A DNA stretch of 64,000 nt from Corynebacterium sp. (GCF_030532195.1 NZ_JAUNLP010000002.1:301580-365579), one strand, 5' to 3'; shown: positions 28,565 to 38,860, numbered from the stretch's first letter. Program-made: numbers and translations. The notes: a model not told the origin generated them from the letters alone.

Positions 28565-30319
28565 ATGACTACAGCCAAGACAGACTACGAGTGGTACCGC
28601 AGCGCGGTGTTCTACGAAGTGCTTGTCCGCGCCTTTTTCGACTCGGACAACAACGGCTCCGGCGACTTACAAGGGCTGACCGAAAAACTCGATTATCTGC
28701 AATGGCTGGGCGTCGACTGCCTGTGGCTGCCGCCTTTTTATGACTCACCACTGCGCGACGGCGGCTATGACATCCGCGATTTCCGCGCAGTGCTCGATGA
28801 GTTCGGAACGGTCGAGGATTTCAAGGCACTCCTCGACGCTGCCCATGAGCGCGGTATCCGCGTTATTACCGACCTGGTGATGAACCACACCTCGGATACT
28901 CATGAGTGGTTCCAGCAGTCGCGCACAGACCCGGATGGACCATACGGAGATTTCTATGTCTGGACCGATGATCCGGATACTTACTCCGGTGCGCGCATTA
29001 TCTTCGTCGACACCGAGGACTCCAACTGGACTTATGATCCGGTGCGTGGCCAGTACTACTGGCACCGCTTCTTTTCTCACCAGCCGGATTTGAACTACGA
29101 CAATCCAGCTGTTCAGGAAGCAATGCTGGATGTGCTGCGCTTCTGGTCTGACCTGGGCATCGACGGTTTCCGCCTCGACGCGGTTCCCTACCTCTTTGAG
29201 CGCGAAGGCACGAACTGCGAAAATCTGCCGGAAACCCACGCGTTTCTCAAGCGCTGCCGCAAAGTCATGGATGAGGAATACCCTGGCCGCGTGCTGCTGG
29301 CTGAGGCCAATCAGTGGCCCGCCGATGTTGTCGAATACTTCGGGGATCCGGAAGTCGGTGGAGATGAGTGCCACATGGCCTTCCACTTCCCACTCATGCC
29401 GCGCATCTTCATGGCGGTGCGCAAACAGTCCCGCTTCCCTATTTCGGAAATCCTGGAATCCACGCCACCAATTCCCTCGTCCGCGCAGTGGGGTATCTTC
29501 CTGCGCAACCATGACGAGCTGACGCTGGAAATGGTCACCGACGCCGAGCGCGACTACATGTACGCCGAGTACGCGCACGATCCGCGGATGAAGGCCAATA
29601 TTGGTATTCGCCGTCGTCTAGCGCCCTTGCTTCAAAATGACCGCAACCAGCTGGAACTCTTCAATGCGCTCCTGCTGTCCCTGCCGGGTTCACCTGTGCT
29701 CTACTACGGCGATGAAATTGGCATGGGCGACAACATCTGGCTCGGCGACCGCGACGGTGTGCGCACTCCAATGCAGTGGTCACCTGACCGCAATGCTGGT
29801 TTTTCCAAGGCCGATCCAGGACGGCTCTACCTGCCAACCATTCAGGATGCGACCTACGGCTACCAAGCGGTCAATGTGGAAAACCAAGCGAGCTACTCAA
29901 ATTCCCTGTTGAATTGGTTGCGTCGTCTGATTCAGGTTCGGAAGCGCTACTCGGCCTTTGGTCTTGGTGATTTCCGTGAGCTCAACAGCGACACCGCCTC
30001 TGTCCTTACTTATCTGCGCACACACGGCGATGAAGTTCTGCTGTGTGTCAACAACCTATCCGCCTATCCAGCTGCCGTGTCGTTGGATCTGTCCGAGTTC
30101 GCCGGTGCCACTCCTGTGGAGCTGACGGGTTCGGTGCCATTCCCAACAATCGGCTCCGACAATTACCAAATCACCCTGCCCGGCCACGGCTTCTACTGGT
30201 TTGAAATTCAAGTGCCACCGGAGACCACTGGTGAAGCAGGTGCCTCGATGGCGGCACCGACGATTCCGGTTGCGCAAGCAATCTCGGATGCACCAGTTGC
30301 TTCCACGCAGAAGAAATAG
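28565..30319 (+). CDS. treS: Maltose alpha-D-glucosyltransferase (trehalose synthase)
   Basis: TreS interconverts maltose and trehalose. The 584-residue GH13 protein begins with the typical [18 protein letters not shown]. It has the catalytic Asp in [16 protein letters not shown], Glu in [10 protein letters not shown] and Asp in [12 protein letters not shown], then a C-terminal beta domain. It precedes the maltokinase by 40 bases. Together they link trehalose to maltose-1-phosphate, the donor for GlgE-type glucan synthesis; glgE is not in the window. Confidence 0.97.
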   Translation: MTTAKTDYEWYRSAVFYEVLVRAFFDSDNNGSGDLQGLTEKLDYLQWLGVDCLWLPPFYDSPLRDGGYDIRDFRAVLDEFGTVEDFKALLDAAHERGIRVITDLVMNHTSDTHEWFQQSRTDPDGPYGDFYVWTDDPDTYSGARIIFVDTEDSNWTYDPVRGQYYWHRFFSHQPDLNYDNPAVQEAMLDVLRFWSDLGIDGFRLDAVPYLFEREGTNCENLPETHAFLKRCRKVMDEEYPGRVLLAEANQWPADVVEYFGDPEVGGDECHMAFHFPLMPRIFMAVRKQSRFPISEILESTPPIPSSAQWGIFLRNHDELTLEMVTDAERDYMYAEYAHDPRMKANIGIRRRLAPLLQNDRNQLELFNALLLSLPGSPVLYYGDEIGMGDNIWLGDRDGVRTPMQWSPDRNAGFSKADPGRLYLPTIQDATYGYQAVNVENQASYSNSLLNWLRRLIQVRKRYSAFGLGDFRELNSDTASVLTYLRTHGDEVLLCVNNLSAYPAAVSLDLSEFAGATPVELTGSVPFPTIGSDNYQITLPGHGFYWFEIQVPPETTGEAGASMAAPTIPVAQAISDAPVASTQKK

Positions 30320-30359
30320 CGGCACAACTCTGACAAGTCACGAAAGGCGAACAAACGAC

Positions 30360-31712
30360 ATGAGTACTCCCACCGCTGATCTTATTGCCACGGAATTGGC
30401 GCAAACGCTGCCAAAGATGCGCTTCTTCGCGGACAAGGCCTCTGATATCGACCATGTGGAAATCCTCGCGCTCGACTCCGTCCTGCGCAATATTCCGGAG
30501 ACCCCCGACGTGGATATCGCGCTAATTCGCGTGCACACCGAAGATGCCACGCCGACTTACCAGCTTCCCATCGCCTGGGCCGACGAGGTCCCCGACGGTC
30601 ACGACCAGGCAATTCTCGTCCGCGCCGAGGGCGTTGTCGGCTACGACGCACTCGTCGATGCCGATGCCATCACCGCGCTTGGCAAGGTGCTTGCCGACGA
30701 AGGCAAGTTGGGCAGCATGGAATTGCACACGGTGCCCGGCACTGAACTGCCCCACCCCGAAGTCGGCCGCCCGATGGGGGTCGAGCAATCGAATACTTCC
30801 GTCATCTTCGATGACCGTGTGATGTGCAAGTTCTTCCGTCGCCTCTACCCCGGCACCAACGCCGATGTGGAACTGCTGGCCGCTTTGTCGCAGGCGGACT
30901 GCAAGAATGTGCCGGAGCTCTACGCCTGGGTGGAAACCACCATTGGTGAGGATTCCTACACCACTGCGATGCTGCAGGAATTTGCGCCGAATTCGGTGGA
31001 TGGGTGGGAGCTGGCTCTCGGCGCCGTCCGCGATGCCATCCGCGAAATCGATGTTCCGCTGGCGGAACTGGGCACTGACTTCGCCTCTGAGTCCAAGGCT
31101 CTGGGCGAGGCCGTCGCCGCGGTCCACAGCAGCCTCGCCGCAGCAGTCGCAGTAAAGAAGCGCTTGACCGGCGCAGAGCTGGTGGCACCGCTGCACGCTC
31201 GCCTTGACTTCGTCGCTGAGGTTGTCCCGCAAATTGCGCAAGTCAAGGATCGTGCGCGAGAAGTCTTTGACCGCGCGGAGGCCGCAGTGCCGGAAGGTGG
31301 CGCCGTCGTCCAGCGAATCCACGGTGATTTGCACTTGGGACAGGTCCTGCGCACACCGCGTTCCTGGCGTTTGATTGACTTCGAAGGTGAGCCATCGCGT
31401 CCATGGGAGGAGCGCCGACTGCCGGATCATCCACTGCGCGATATTGCGGGCATGATTCGCTCCTTCGACTATGCGGCGCACTATCCCCTTTTGACTGGCC
31501 GTGAGGACACACAGGCTGCCACAGAGCGCGTCGGTAAGTGGGCGCGTCGCAATATCGATGCTTTCCTCGAGGGCTATGGCGATGCCGGCGACGAAGCACT
31601 GCTAGAGGCGTTTGTGCTGGATAAGGCTATTTATGAGTGTCTGTATGAGGCTCAGAATCGACCCAACTGGCTGGCTCTGCCACTGGGTGCCGTGGAAAAG
31701 TTGTTAGGATAG
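30360..31712 (+). CDS. mak: Maltokinase
   Basis: This kinase phosphorylates maltose to maltose-1-phosphate with ATP. The 450-residue protein has the aminoglycoside-phosphotransferase-like core: VMCKFFRRLYPGTNADVELL (ATP-binding Lys region), QRIHGDLHLGQVLRTP (catalytic Asp) and LIDFEGEPSRPWEER (metal-binding Asp). The ATG at 30360 follows GAAAGG at a good distance; the frame is open further upstream but overlaps treS. treS-mak is a standard pair. The older name Pep2 is also used. Confidence 0.95.
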   Translation: MSTPTADLIATELAQTLPKMRFFADKASDIDHVEILALDSVLRNIPETPDVDIALIRVHTEDATPTYQLPIAWADEVPDGHDQAILVRAEGVVGYDALVDADAITALGKVLADEGKLGSMELHTVPGTELPHPEVGRPMGVEQSNTSVIFDDRVMCKFFRRLYPGTNADVELLAALSQADCKNVPELYAWVETTIGEDSYTTAMLQEFAPNSVDGWELALGAVRDAIREIDVPLAELGTDFASESKALGEAVAAVHSSLAAAVAVKKRLTGAELVAPLHARLDFVAEVVPQIAQVKDRAREVFDRAEAAVPEGGAVVQRIHGDLHLGQVLRTPRSWRLIDFEGEPSRPWEERRLPDHPLRDIAGMIRSFDYAAHYPLLTGREDTQAATERVGKWARRNIDAFLEGYGDAGDEALLEAFVLDKAIYECLYEAQNRPNWLALPLGAVEKLLG

Positions 31713-31773
31713 GACTTTTCTAAACGTATAAGGGTTGCGCGGTGTCATCCCGCAAGCAAGATAGAGGTCTTTC

Positions 31774-33666
31774 GTGCATCTGCTGAGCAGAATTCTGTCC
31801 ACCACTAAAGTGCTTTGGCCTTTCTACATCGGGGTGATTATCTGTTCGCTGGCAACCGCCGCAGCAGCCCTGATTAGCCCATTTTTGGTCCGCGATGCCA
31901 CTGACGCGATTGTTGGCACCATCTCCGGTGGCGATGGCGTCAGCGACGCGGTGATGTCCGACACCATGCGGACAGTCATCTGGCTGGTCATTGGCCTATT
32001 AGCTGCGGATCTGACACAGACGATTGTCCACAATATCGGCGGTTATCTCGGCGATGTGATGACCGCGCGCATGCGAGAAATTCTGTCGACTCGCTACTAC
32101 GCCAAGCTGCTGTCACTGCCGCAGCGCTACTTCGACAGCCAAGTCACGGGCACGATAATTGCGCGCCTGGAACGTTCGATTACCAATATCACGCAGTTCC
32201 TCCAGGCGTTTTCCAATAACTTCTTCCCGATGCTGCTGACCGTCGGTGCCGTACTGGTCATTACCGCGTGGCACTATTGGCCGCTGGCGATTTTGCTGAT
32301 CATCATCTTCCCGGTCTACACGCTGCTGACCGCGCTGACGTCCAAGCGCTGGCAGAAGATTGAGGCGAAGAAGAACCAGCAGATTGACACCGCCGGTGGC
32401 CGATTTGCCGAGGTCATCGGCCAGGTCAAGGTCGTTCGTTCCTTCACCGCAGAGCTTCGCGAGATTGCGTTTTTCGGTTCCCGCTTCCGTCGCACCATTT
32501 CGCTGACCCGCGAGCAGTCCTCCTGGTGGCACCGCATGGACGCGCTGCGCGGCGGCATTTTGAATGTCATCTTTGCCGGTATTTACCTGGTACTTTTCCT
32601 GCGCACGCTGTCGGGCGATTTCTCCATCGGCACCATGGTCATGCTTATTCAGCTGATTAATATGGCTCGCCAGCCAGTCCAGATGATGAGCTTCCTCGTC
32701 GATGCCTCGCAACGCGCAGTGGCCGGTTCCCGCGACTATTTCAAGACCATGGCGCTGATCCCCGAGCCACGCACCGACGCGGTGCTCATTGACGCCGCCA
32801 GCGCCAATAGCGGAGAGATTGAGGTCTCGGATTCCAACCAGCACGCCTACGAAGCGGCCCAGGCGCACGCCGCCGCACAGCAGGCCGCAGGCAAGCCGAT
32901 TGTGGATTTCGACGGCGTGGACTTCGCCTACGAAGAGGGCAAGCCAGTGCTTACCGACGTCTCCTTCCAGGCCTATTCAAATCAGAAGATTGCCCTGGTC
33001 GGTGAGTCCGGCGGTGGTAAGTCCACCATTGTGAACCTGCTGCTGGGCTTCTACGCTCCGACGAACGGTCGCCTGAGCGTGCTGGGCTCGGATGTCTCTG
33101 AGGTCTCCGGTGCAAACCTGCGCGCCGGCTCTGCAGTGGTCTTCCAGGATTCCTCGCTGTTTTCCGGGACTATCCGCGAAAACATCGCTTACGGCAAGCC
33201 CGATGCCACCGACGAGGAGATCATCGCTGCAGCTAAGAAGGCCAACGCGCATGATTTCATCTGCGGTTTTGCCGAGGCCTATGACACCACCATTGGTGAG
33301 CGTGGCCTGAAGCTCTCCGGTGGTCAGAAGCAGCGCATTGCCATTGCGCGCGCCATTTTGAAGGACGCTCCGCTGCTCATTCTCGACGAGGCCACCTCTG
33401 CGCTGGATACCAAGGCCGAGCGCGAGGTGCAGCGCGGCCTGGACAAGCTGATGGAAGGCCGCACGACCGTCATTATCGCCCACCGCCTGTCGACGATTTC
33501 CGATGTGGACACCATCGTCACTCTGCGCGATGGTCATGTCGACGAGGTCGGCGCGCCTGCCGAGCTGGCGCAAACTGACGGCATCTACGCCGAGCTGCTG
33601 CGTCTGACGGCCTCGGCCTCTGCGGCGGACAGGATGCGCCTGAAGAAATACGGCATCGAGGGGTAG
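31774..33666 (+). CDS. ABC transporter, fused permease and ATPase (exporter type)
   Basis: The 630-residue half-transporter has six membrane helices in residues about 15-310. Its nucleotide-binding domain (about 375-610) has Walker A GESGGGKST, signature LSGGQKQRIAIARA, Walker B LLILDEATSALD and H-loop IIAHRLSTISDVD. It would work as a homodimer, MsbA-like. The GTG start follows AGAGG. The substrate is not predictable. It is convergent with the lipid-kinase gene, and an inverted pair of 11-mers lies between them. Confidence 0.93.
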   Translation: MHLLSRILSTTKVLWPFYIGVIICSLATAAAALISPFLVRDATDAIVGTISGGDGVSDAVMSDTMRTVIWLVIGLLAADLTQTIVHNIGGYLGDVMTARMREILSTRYYAKLLSLPQRYFDSQVTGTIIARLERSITNITQFLQAFSNNFFPMLLTVGAVLVITAWHYWPLAILLIIIFPVYTLLTALTSKRWQKIEAKKNQQIDTAGGRFAEVIGQVKVVRSFTAELREIAFFGSRFRRTISLTREQSSWWHRMDALRGGILNVIFAGIYLVLFLRTLSGDFSIGTMVMLIQLINMARQPVQMMSFLVDASQRAVAGSRDYFKTMALIPEPRTDAVLIDAASANSGEIEVSDSNQHAYEAAQAHAAAQQAAGKPIVDFDGVDFAYEEGKPVLTDVSFQAYSNQKIALVGESGGGKSTIVNLLLGFYAPTNGRLSVLGSDVSEVSGANLRAGSAVVFQDSSLFSGTIRENIAYGKPDATDEEIIAAAKKANAHDFICGFAEAYDTTIGERGLKLSGGQKQRIAIARAILKDAPLLILDEATSALDTKAEREVQRGLDKLMEGRTTVIIAHRLSTISDVDTIVTLRDGHVDEVGAPAELAQTDGIYAELLRLTASASAADRMRLKKYGIEG

Positions 33667-33670
33667 TGCG

Positions 33671-33704
33671 CGTCGTCAAGCATGAATATGCACGCTTGAC
33701 GACG
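33671..33704. terminator. Inverted pair of the 11-mer GCTTGACGACG between convergent genes
   Basis: An 11-bp perfect stem (33671-33681 with 33694-33704) and a 12-base loop fill the short gap between the ABC exporter and the lipid kinase. No T-tract flanks it. The position suggests a bidirectional terminator. The arms are copies of a sequence repeated elsewhere in the window. Confidence 0.6.
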
Positions 33705-33726
33705 GCTCCCCTGCCGCTGTGTCCTA

Positions 33727-34686
33727 CTAGGGACGCGGCACGATGTAGCGACCGGCGGACGGCACGATTTCCACGGTGACCGGCATCGGGAACATCAAGT
33801 CGCCGTCGGCGTAGGCGTTCATCGTGCGCTTAGGACCGATGTATTCAACATGGGCCTTCTTGGCGCGGTAGGTCTGGACTTCGCCAATCTTCTCGATGGT
33901 GCCATCGAAGACGGACTTGAAGGCTAGGGCCGCCTTGACGCGACCGGCCTTACCGATAACGGTGATGTCCATCAGACCGTCGGAGTGATCGGCCTGCGGG
34001 CAGATCTTCATACCGCCACCGTAGGAACGAGTGTTACCGAAGGCGGCCAAGGTGATTGGATCTTCCAAGACGCGGTCATCATCGAGAGTGATGCGGAACG
34101 GCAGCGAGTGGAATGCCAGGAACTCGCGGACAATGGCAAGGTTGTAGCGATTGCGGCCGTGCGGCCACTTCATCTGATTGACGCGGTCGGAGACGATGGA
34201 GTCGAAACCGGCGCACATGATGGTGCCGAACCAGCGCTGATCGCCGTCTGCGCTCGTGATTCGGCCGAGATCCGTGGTGGTCCAGAAGCCATCGGCGATG
34301 ACGTGTGCTGCATCCCGGGCGTCATCGCGCGGGAGGTTGTATTCGCGACCGTGATCGTTGCCGGTGCCCGCCGGAATGATGCCCAGTGGAATACCAGTCT
34401 GGGCCTGTTCCTGCAGGGCAAGGTTAATCATGCCGTCGCCACCGCACACGGCCAATGCATCAATGCGGCCGTCTGCGATAACCTCGCGGATGAGCATGCG
34501 GGCATCCTCAGGGTTTGCACCTTGCAGAGCAATGACGTCGATGCCGCGATCTGCGAACACACGGCTTGCTCGATTTGAGGCAAACTGGGAGGCACCATGC
34601 CCTGCATGCGGGTTGGTGACTAGTGCGAGGGTGCGAATCTCGGTTGTCCCGAGGGGGTAATCAAGATTCTTATCTTTAGCATTCAT
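33727..34686 (-). CDS. Diacylglycerol kinase-family lipid kinase
   Basis: The 319-residue DAGKc-domain enzyme has the nucleotide motifs TNPHAGHGAS, VCGGDGMINLALQEQ and IPAGTGNDHGRE, followed by the two-sheet C-terminal domain. Mycobacterial relatives phosphorylate diacylglycerol for phosphatidylinositol-mannoside synthesis; the substrate here is inferred only. Its neighbours, an ADPS-like flavoenzyme and glpD, also touch glycerol phosphate chemistry. Confidence 0.88.
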   Translation of the reverse strand: MNAKDKNLDYPLGTTEIRTLALVTNPHAGHGASQFASNRASRVFADRGIDVIALQGANPEDARMLIREVIADGRIDALAVCGGDGMINLALQEQAQTGIPLGIIPAGTGNDHGREYNLPRDDARDAAHVIADGFWTTTDLGRITSADGDQRWFGTIMCAGFDSIVSDRVNQMKWPHGRNRYNLAIVREFLAFHSLPFRITLDDDRVLEDPITLAAFGNTRSYGGGMKICPQADHSDGLMDITVIGKAGRVKAALAFKSVFDGTIEKIGEVQTYRAKKAHVEYIGPKRTMNAYADGDLMFPMPVTVEIVPSAGRYIVPRP

Positions 34687-34878
34687 TACTGAAATACCTA
34701 CTCTTGCGTGCAGTTGTGGGAGAGGTAGGCGCTGTGCTTAGCGCTCCTATAACAAAGCTTATCAAGAAGATTTGACGAATTTGGCGAAAACGTAACGACT
34801 TTACGCTATGATTACAAGTGTAAACCAAAATACTCGGTGAAAAACACGTCCACTACGTCCCTTGGGAGGACTTTCTTC

Positions 34879-36573
34879 ATGGCTAACAAGACCGCAATTC
34901 CATACCGTATGCGCTGGTGGGGCTGGGGTGTCGATGGCAACGACAAGCCCATCACCGAATCCAGTGAAAAGCTGCTGCAGCGCGAAATTGGCATGTCCCT
35001 TCAGGCCAACAATCCTCCGCGCCGGCTTTCTGAGGTCGAAATTCCGGAGAGCCGCCTGAGCGAAGATGACATTGCAGCGCTGCGCAAGATCCTGGGCGAA
35101 GATGCCGTCGCCGTCGACCACGACACCCGCGTAAAGCACGCTGTCGGCCGCTCCTACCCAGACTTGGCTCGCCTGCGCGCAGCCAAGCTCGACATCGCAC
35201 CAGATGCTGTCGTGCTGCCGAAGACTGAAAAGCACATCGAGGACCTCTTCACCCTGTGTGCAGAGCGCAAGATTGCCATCGTGCCATTCGGTGGCGGCAC
35301 CTCGGTCGTCGGTGGCGTCGAAGCTCTCGACGGCGGCATGGGCAAGGCCATCGCAGTTTCCATGACCGCGTTCGACCGCATCCTGGAGATTGACCCGATC
35401 GCCGGCACCGTCACGGTTGAAACCGGTGTCTTCGGCCCAGATTTGGAAAAGGCACTGAAGACTGAGGGCTTCACCGCCGGTCACTTCCCGCAGTCCTTCG
35501 AGTACTCCACCGTCGGTGGCTGGGTTTCCTGCCGCTCGGCAGGCCAGGAATCCTCCGGCTACGGCCGCATTGACCGCAACGTGATTGGCATGCGCGTCGT
35601 CACGCCTGCCGGCACCATGGAGTTCCGCGACATGCCGTCGTCGGCGTCGGGTCCGAACCCGCGCGAGATTTTCCTCGGCTCCGAGGGCACCTTCGGCATC
35701 ATCACGCATGTCACCATCGCCCTGAACAAGCGTCCGGAAAAGCAGATGCTGTTCGACACCTACTTCTTCAACTCCTTTGAGGAAGCTGCTGAAGAGCTGC
35801 GCATTCTGGAGCAGAACGGCGACATTCCGCACCTGGCTCGTCTCTCCGATGAAAAGGAGACACTCTTCGGCCTGACTCAGCTGGGCTCGGCAAGCCTGTA
35901 CGAGAAGGTCACTAAGTACCTGAAGTTCCGTGGCATCGACACCCCATGCATGGTCATCTTCGGCTTTGCACAGACCGACCCGGTCAGCGCCCGCGTCGCC
36001 CGTGAGCGCATGGCCGCTCGCCTGCTGACCAAGAAGTGCGTCCGCATGGGCTCGATCCCGGGCATGACCTGGGTCAACCACCGCTTCTCCTCGCCGTACC
36101 TGCGCGATGTCATGATGACTCGTCGCGTCGGTGTCGACACCTTGGAGACCGCAACGACCTGGGACAACGCCGTCAAGCTGCGCCGCGAAATCGCAACTGC
36201 AATGGAAGCTGCCGGCGAGAAGCACGGCACCCCGGTGTACGTCTTCTGCCACATCTCCCACATGTACGAGTCCGGTTGCTCGCTGTACTTCACGTACTTC
36301 TTCCGCGAGACCGAGGGCGAGATCCTGCAGCAGTGGATGGATATCAAGACTGCCGCTTCGGATGCCATGATGGAATTCGGCGGCACCATCACGCACCACC
36401 ACGGTGTCGGCCAGGACCACAGCCCGCAGTACTACGAGGAAAATACCGAGCTGTTCACTAAGGTCATGCACGCCATCAAGAAGGAGCTCGACCCGGCGGG
36501 CATCCTCAACCCGGGCAAGCTCGCCACCGGCCCGCACGCTCTGTCCGAGCGTTACGACGGAAAGATGATTTAA
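34879..36573 (+). CDS. FAD-linked oxidase, alkyldihydroxyacetonephosphate synthase-like
   Basis: From ATG 34879 (GGGAGGA eight bases upstream) the protein has 564 residues. The PP-loop FAD domain is about 85-270 (VPFGGGTSVVGGVEAL, FEYSTVGGWVSCRSAGQESS, LGSEGTFGIITHVTI), and the C-terminal oxidase domain ends with GGTITHHHGVGQDH. This layout matches the ADPS-like family found in actinobacteria, which lack classical plasmalogens. The reaction is therefore uncertain, and oxidation of a 2-hydroxy acid is an alternative. Confidence 0.85.
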   Translation: MANKTAIPYRMRWWGWGVDGNDKPITESSEKLLQREIGMSLQANNPPRRLSEVEIPESRLSEDDIAALRKILGEDAVAVDHDTRVKHAVGRSYPDLARLRAAKLDIAPDAVVLPKTEKHIEDLFTLCAERKIAIVPFGGGTSVVGGVEALDGGMGKAIAVSMTAFDRILEIDPIAGTVTVETGVFGPDLEKALKTEGFTAGHFPQSFEYSTVGGWVSCRSAGQESSGYGRIDRNVIGMRVVTPAGTMEFRDMPSSASGPNPREIFLGSEGTFGIITHVTIALNKRPEKQMLFDTYFFNSFEEAAEELRILEQNGDIPHLARLSDEKETLFGLTQLGSASLYEKVTKYLKFRGIDTPCMVIFGFAQTDPVSARVARERMAARLLTKKCVRMGSIPGMTWVNHRFSSPYLRDVMMTRRVGVDTLETATTWDNAVKLRREIATAMEAAGEKHGTPVYVFCHISHMYESGCSLYFTYFFRETEGEILQQWMDIKTAASDAMMEFGGTITHHHGVGQDHSPQYYEENTELFTKVMHAIKKELDPAGILNPGKLATGPHALSERYDGKMI

Positions 36574-36617
36574 CTTTCATCTTCTTTCCGTCAGCAGCGT
36601 CGGTAGCCCGACTGGTC

Positions 36618-36661
36618 GAGCCTGGCAGGCCCTAGCTGGCAGTCGCTAGCGAGCCAGGCTC
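36618..36661 (+). terminator. Candidate terminator after the ADPS-like gene
   Basis: A 9-bp perfect stem (36618-36626 with 36653-36661) encloses an inner CTAG-containing structure. It overlaps the 3' end of the pseudogene on the other strand. There is no clear T-tract. Confidence 0.4.
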
Positions 36662-37000
36662 ACCAGTTCACTGGCATAGATTTCCGGCGACGTTGGGCCA
36701 TCATAAATGAACAGGGAAACGTAGTCGTCGAGAGTAAAAGATTCAAGTGCTGCGGTCATTTTCGCTGTCGCTTCTTTACTGATAAGACGCTGGAAAGTGG
36801 CAATATCTGCATTTCCAAGCGGAGGCTGGTCGGCTTATACGAGGCGATGTCGTCCGTGCGACCAACAAACAGCGTGACGGTTCTAAGATGACCGAGTGCT
36901 TTTTCTAATTTCGACCTGTCTGCGGCGGCACGGACTGGAGACAGCAGCAACACATCTGCAGCGATGGTGCAATATCAGCGAGCGCTGGGTGCATAGCCAT
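36646..37000 (-). pseudogene. Small hypothetical gene broken by two frameshifts
   Basis: An AAGGAG motif eight bases ahead of ATG 37000 (MAMHPALADI) marks a good start. The reading frame then moves twice: to LLLSPVRAAADRSKLEKALG near 36960, and to DQPPLGNADIATFQRLIS near 36830, ending at 36646. Each shift is repaired by restoring a single base, giving a protein of about 118 residues. The ending TLDDYVSLFIYDGPTSPEIY looks like genuine protein. Family not recognised. Either a recent pseudogene or sequencing error. Confidence 0.6.
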
Positions 37001-37209
37001 CGATGTGTCTCCTTCCTAGAATTTTCGGAATACTATCCGCGCCTGTCATCGATAATGAACAACTTAGTCTATTTCTAAGAGCGCTGCAATGAAATGATGA
37101 AAATCTTCTCTGCATGGCTCTGCCTACACCGCCACACCGCCCATAACTTCACACCAATTTCATAACTCCATCGCCATCCACCTCTTGGGAAAGTCGAGGA
37201 AGAATCACT

Positions 37210-38793
37210 ATGTACGCCACGAAAGCACCACACCGAGACGCTTCCGCTGCCGTGCTGAATAAGGCACGCCGCCAATCGGACCTCAATCGACTGCGTGAGG
37301 AGGTGTCGAAGGGCGATATTCCTGACCTCCTGGTAGTCGGTGCTGGTATCACCGGCGCTGGCATCGCACTGGACGCTGCCTCCCGCGGGCTCAAGACTGT
37401 CATCGTCGATGCCCACGACCTGGCGTTCGGCACCTCCCGCTGGTCGTCGAAGCTGGCTCACGGTGGCCTGCGCTACCTGGCAACCGGCAACGTCGGCATC
37501 GCGCGCCGCTCCGCAATCGAGCGCGGCACCCTGCTCGATGTCACTGCCCCGCACCTGGTTCACAACCTGCCGCAGGTTGTGCCGGTGATGAATGTGTTCG
37601 CACCGCTGACCCGCATTCTGCCGCGTATGGGCTTCCTCGCTGGCGACTTCCTGCGCATCATCGCAGGTACCTCCGCTACTACCCTGCCGCTGTCGCGCAC
37701 TGTCGGCCGCAACCGCGTGGCGCAGTTGTCCCCGACTGTGCGCAAGCGCGACGTGAAGTTTGGCTACGTCAACTACGATGGTCAGCTCCGCGATGACGCT
37801 CGCCTGGTCACCGCCATCACTCGCACCGCAGCTAGCTACGGCGCCACGGTGCTGACCCGCGTGCGCTGTGAAAACGCCAATGGCACGGGTGCCACTCTGA
37901 TTGACGAGCTCACCGGCGAGTCCTTCGAGCTGCCAGCTCGCGCGGTTGTCAACGCCACGGGTGTCTGGGCTGCCGACTTGGCAACCAACATCAAGATTCG
38001 CCCATCCCGCGGTACTCACCTAGTTCTCGACGCTGAGAAGCTGGGTAACCCTACCGGTTCGCTGACCGTGCCGGTGCCGGGTTATACCAACCGCTTCTGC
38101 TTCGTCCTGCCGGCCGAGCACAACCGCGTGTACATCGGTCTTACCGACGAGGACGCCCCAGGCCCGATCCCGGATGTGCCGGAGGTCCCGGAAGAGGACA
38201 TCACCTTCCTGCTCGATGTCATCAACCAGGCGCTCGAAACACCGCTGACCCGCGATGATGTCGCCGGTGCATTTGCCGGTCTGCGTCCGCTAATCGATGC
38301 CGGTGAGGGCAACACTGCTGACCTCTCCCGCGAGCACGCACTGTTGGAGGCTCCAAACGGCCTGATTTCCATCACTGGCGGCAAGCTCACCGAGTACCGG
38401 CTGATGGCCGAGCAGGCCGTGGACAAGGTCGTGGAAAAGCTGGGTGTGCACACCGCGCCGTGCAGCACTCGCACTATTCCGGTGCTGGGCTCCGAGCCCG
38501 AGGCCCTGGATCGCGCACGCACCGCTGCCGCTGCCGGTCGCATTCCTATGCCGCTGTTTAACCGCTACGGTGGCGAGTCCTTCGAGGTTATTGAATCCTG
38601 CAAGCTGGACCGCCCGCTCGATCCGGTGGCGGAAGGTCTCGATGTCACTCGGGCAGAGTTTGCCTGGCACGTCACCCACGAGGGTGCACTGAGCGTTGAC
38701 GATATTCTCGATCGCCGCACACGCCTGGGCATGGTCGAGGCTGACCGCAAGGCAGCCATGCCTGCCGCTGAGGAAGCACTGAAGCTGGCATAA
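37210..38793 (+). CDS. glpD: Glycerol-3-phosphate dehydrogenase, FAD-dependent
   Basis: The enzyme oxidises sn-glycerol-3-phosphate to DHAP and feeds electrons to menaquinone at the membrane. The 527-residue protein has the FAD dinucleotide fold LLVVGAGITGAGIALDAASRG, the signature GTSRWSSKLAHGGLRYLATGN and the DAO C-terminal domain (HVTHEGALSVDDILDRRTRL). GAGGAAG precedes the ATG. A strong terminator follows. Confidence 0.95.
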   Translation: MYATKAPHRDASAAVLNKARRQSDLNRLREEVSKGDIPDLLVVGAGITGAGIALDAASRGLKTVIVDAHDLAFGTSRWSSKLAHGGLRYLATGNVGIARRSAIERGTLLDVTAPHLVHNLPQVVPVMNVFAPLTRILPRMGFLAGDFLRIIAGTSATTLPLSRTVGRNRVAQLSPTVRKRDVKFGYVNYDGQLRDDARLVTAITRTAASYGATVLTRVRCENANGTGATLIDELTGESFELPARAVVNATGVWAADLATNIKIRPSRGTHLVLDAEKLGNPTGSLTVPVPGYTNRFCFVLPAEHNRVYIGLTDEDAPGPIPDVPEVPEEDITFLLDVINQALETPLTRDDVAGAFAGLRPLIDAGEGNTADLSREHALLEAPNGLISITGGKLTEYRLMAEQAVDKVVEKLGVHTAPCSTRTIPVLGSEPEALDRARTAAAAGRIPMPLFNRYGGESFEVIESCKLDRPLDPVAEGLDVTRAEFAWHVTHEGALSVDDILDRRTRLGMVEADRKAAMPAAEEALKLA

Positions 38794-38812
38794 TCCCAAC
38801 CAGTTAATCAAC

Positions 38813-38847
38813 AAGTGGGCAGTCTCCCCGACTGCCCACTTTTGTTG
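38813..38847 (+). terminator. Rho-independent terminator of glpD
   Basis: 12-bp perfect arms 38813-38824 and 38830-38841 with a 5-base loop, followed by TTGTTGT. Confidence 0.88.
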
Positions 38848-38860
38848 TATAGAGGGGACT

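Noticed and set aside
34801..36537. A 578-residue minus-strand open frame
   Set aside because: It is antisense to the ADPS-like flavoenzyme, whose FAD motifs and ribosome-binding site are clear.
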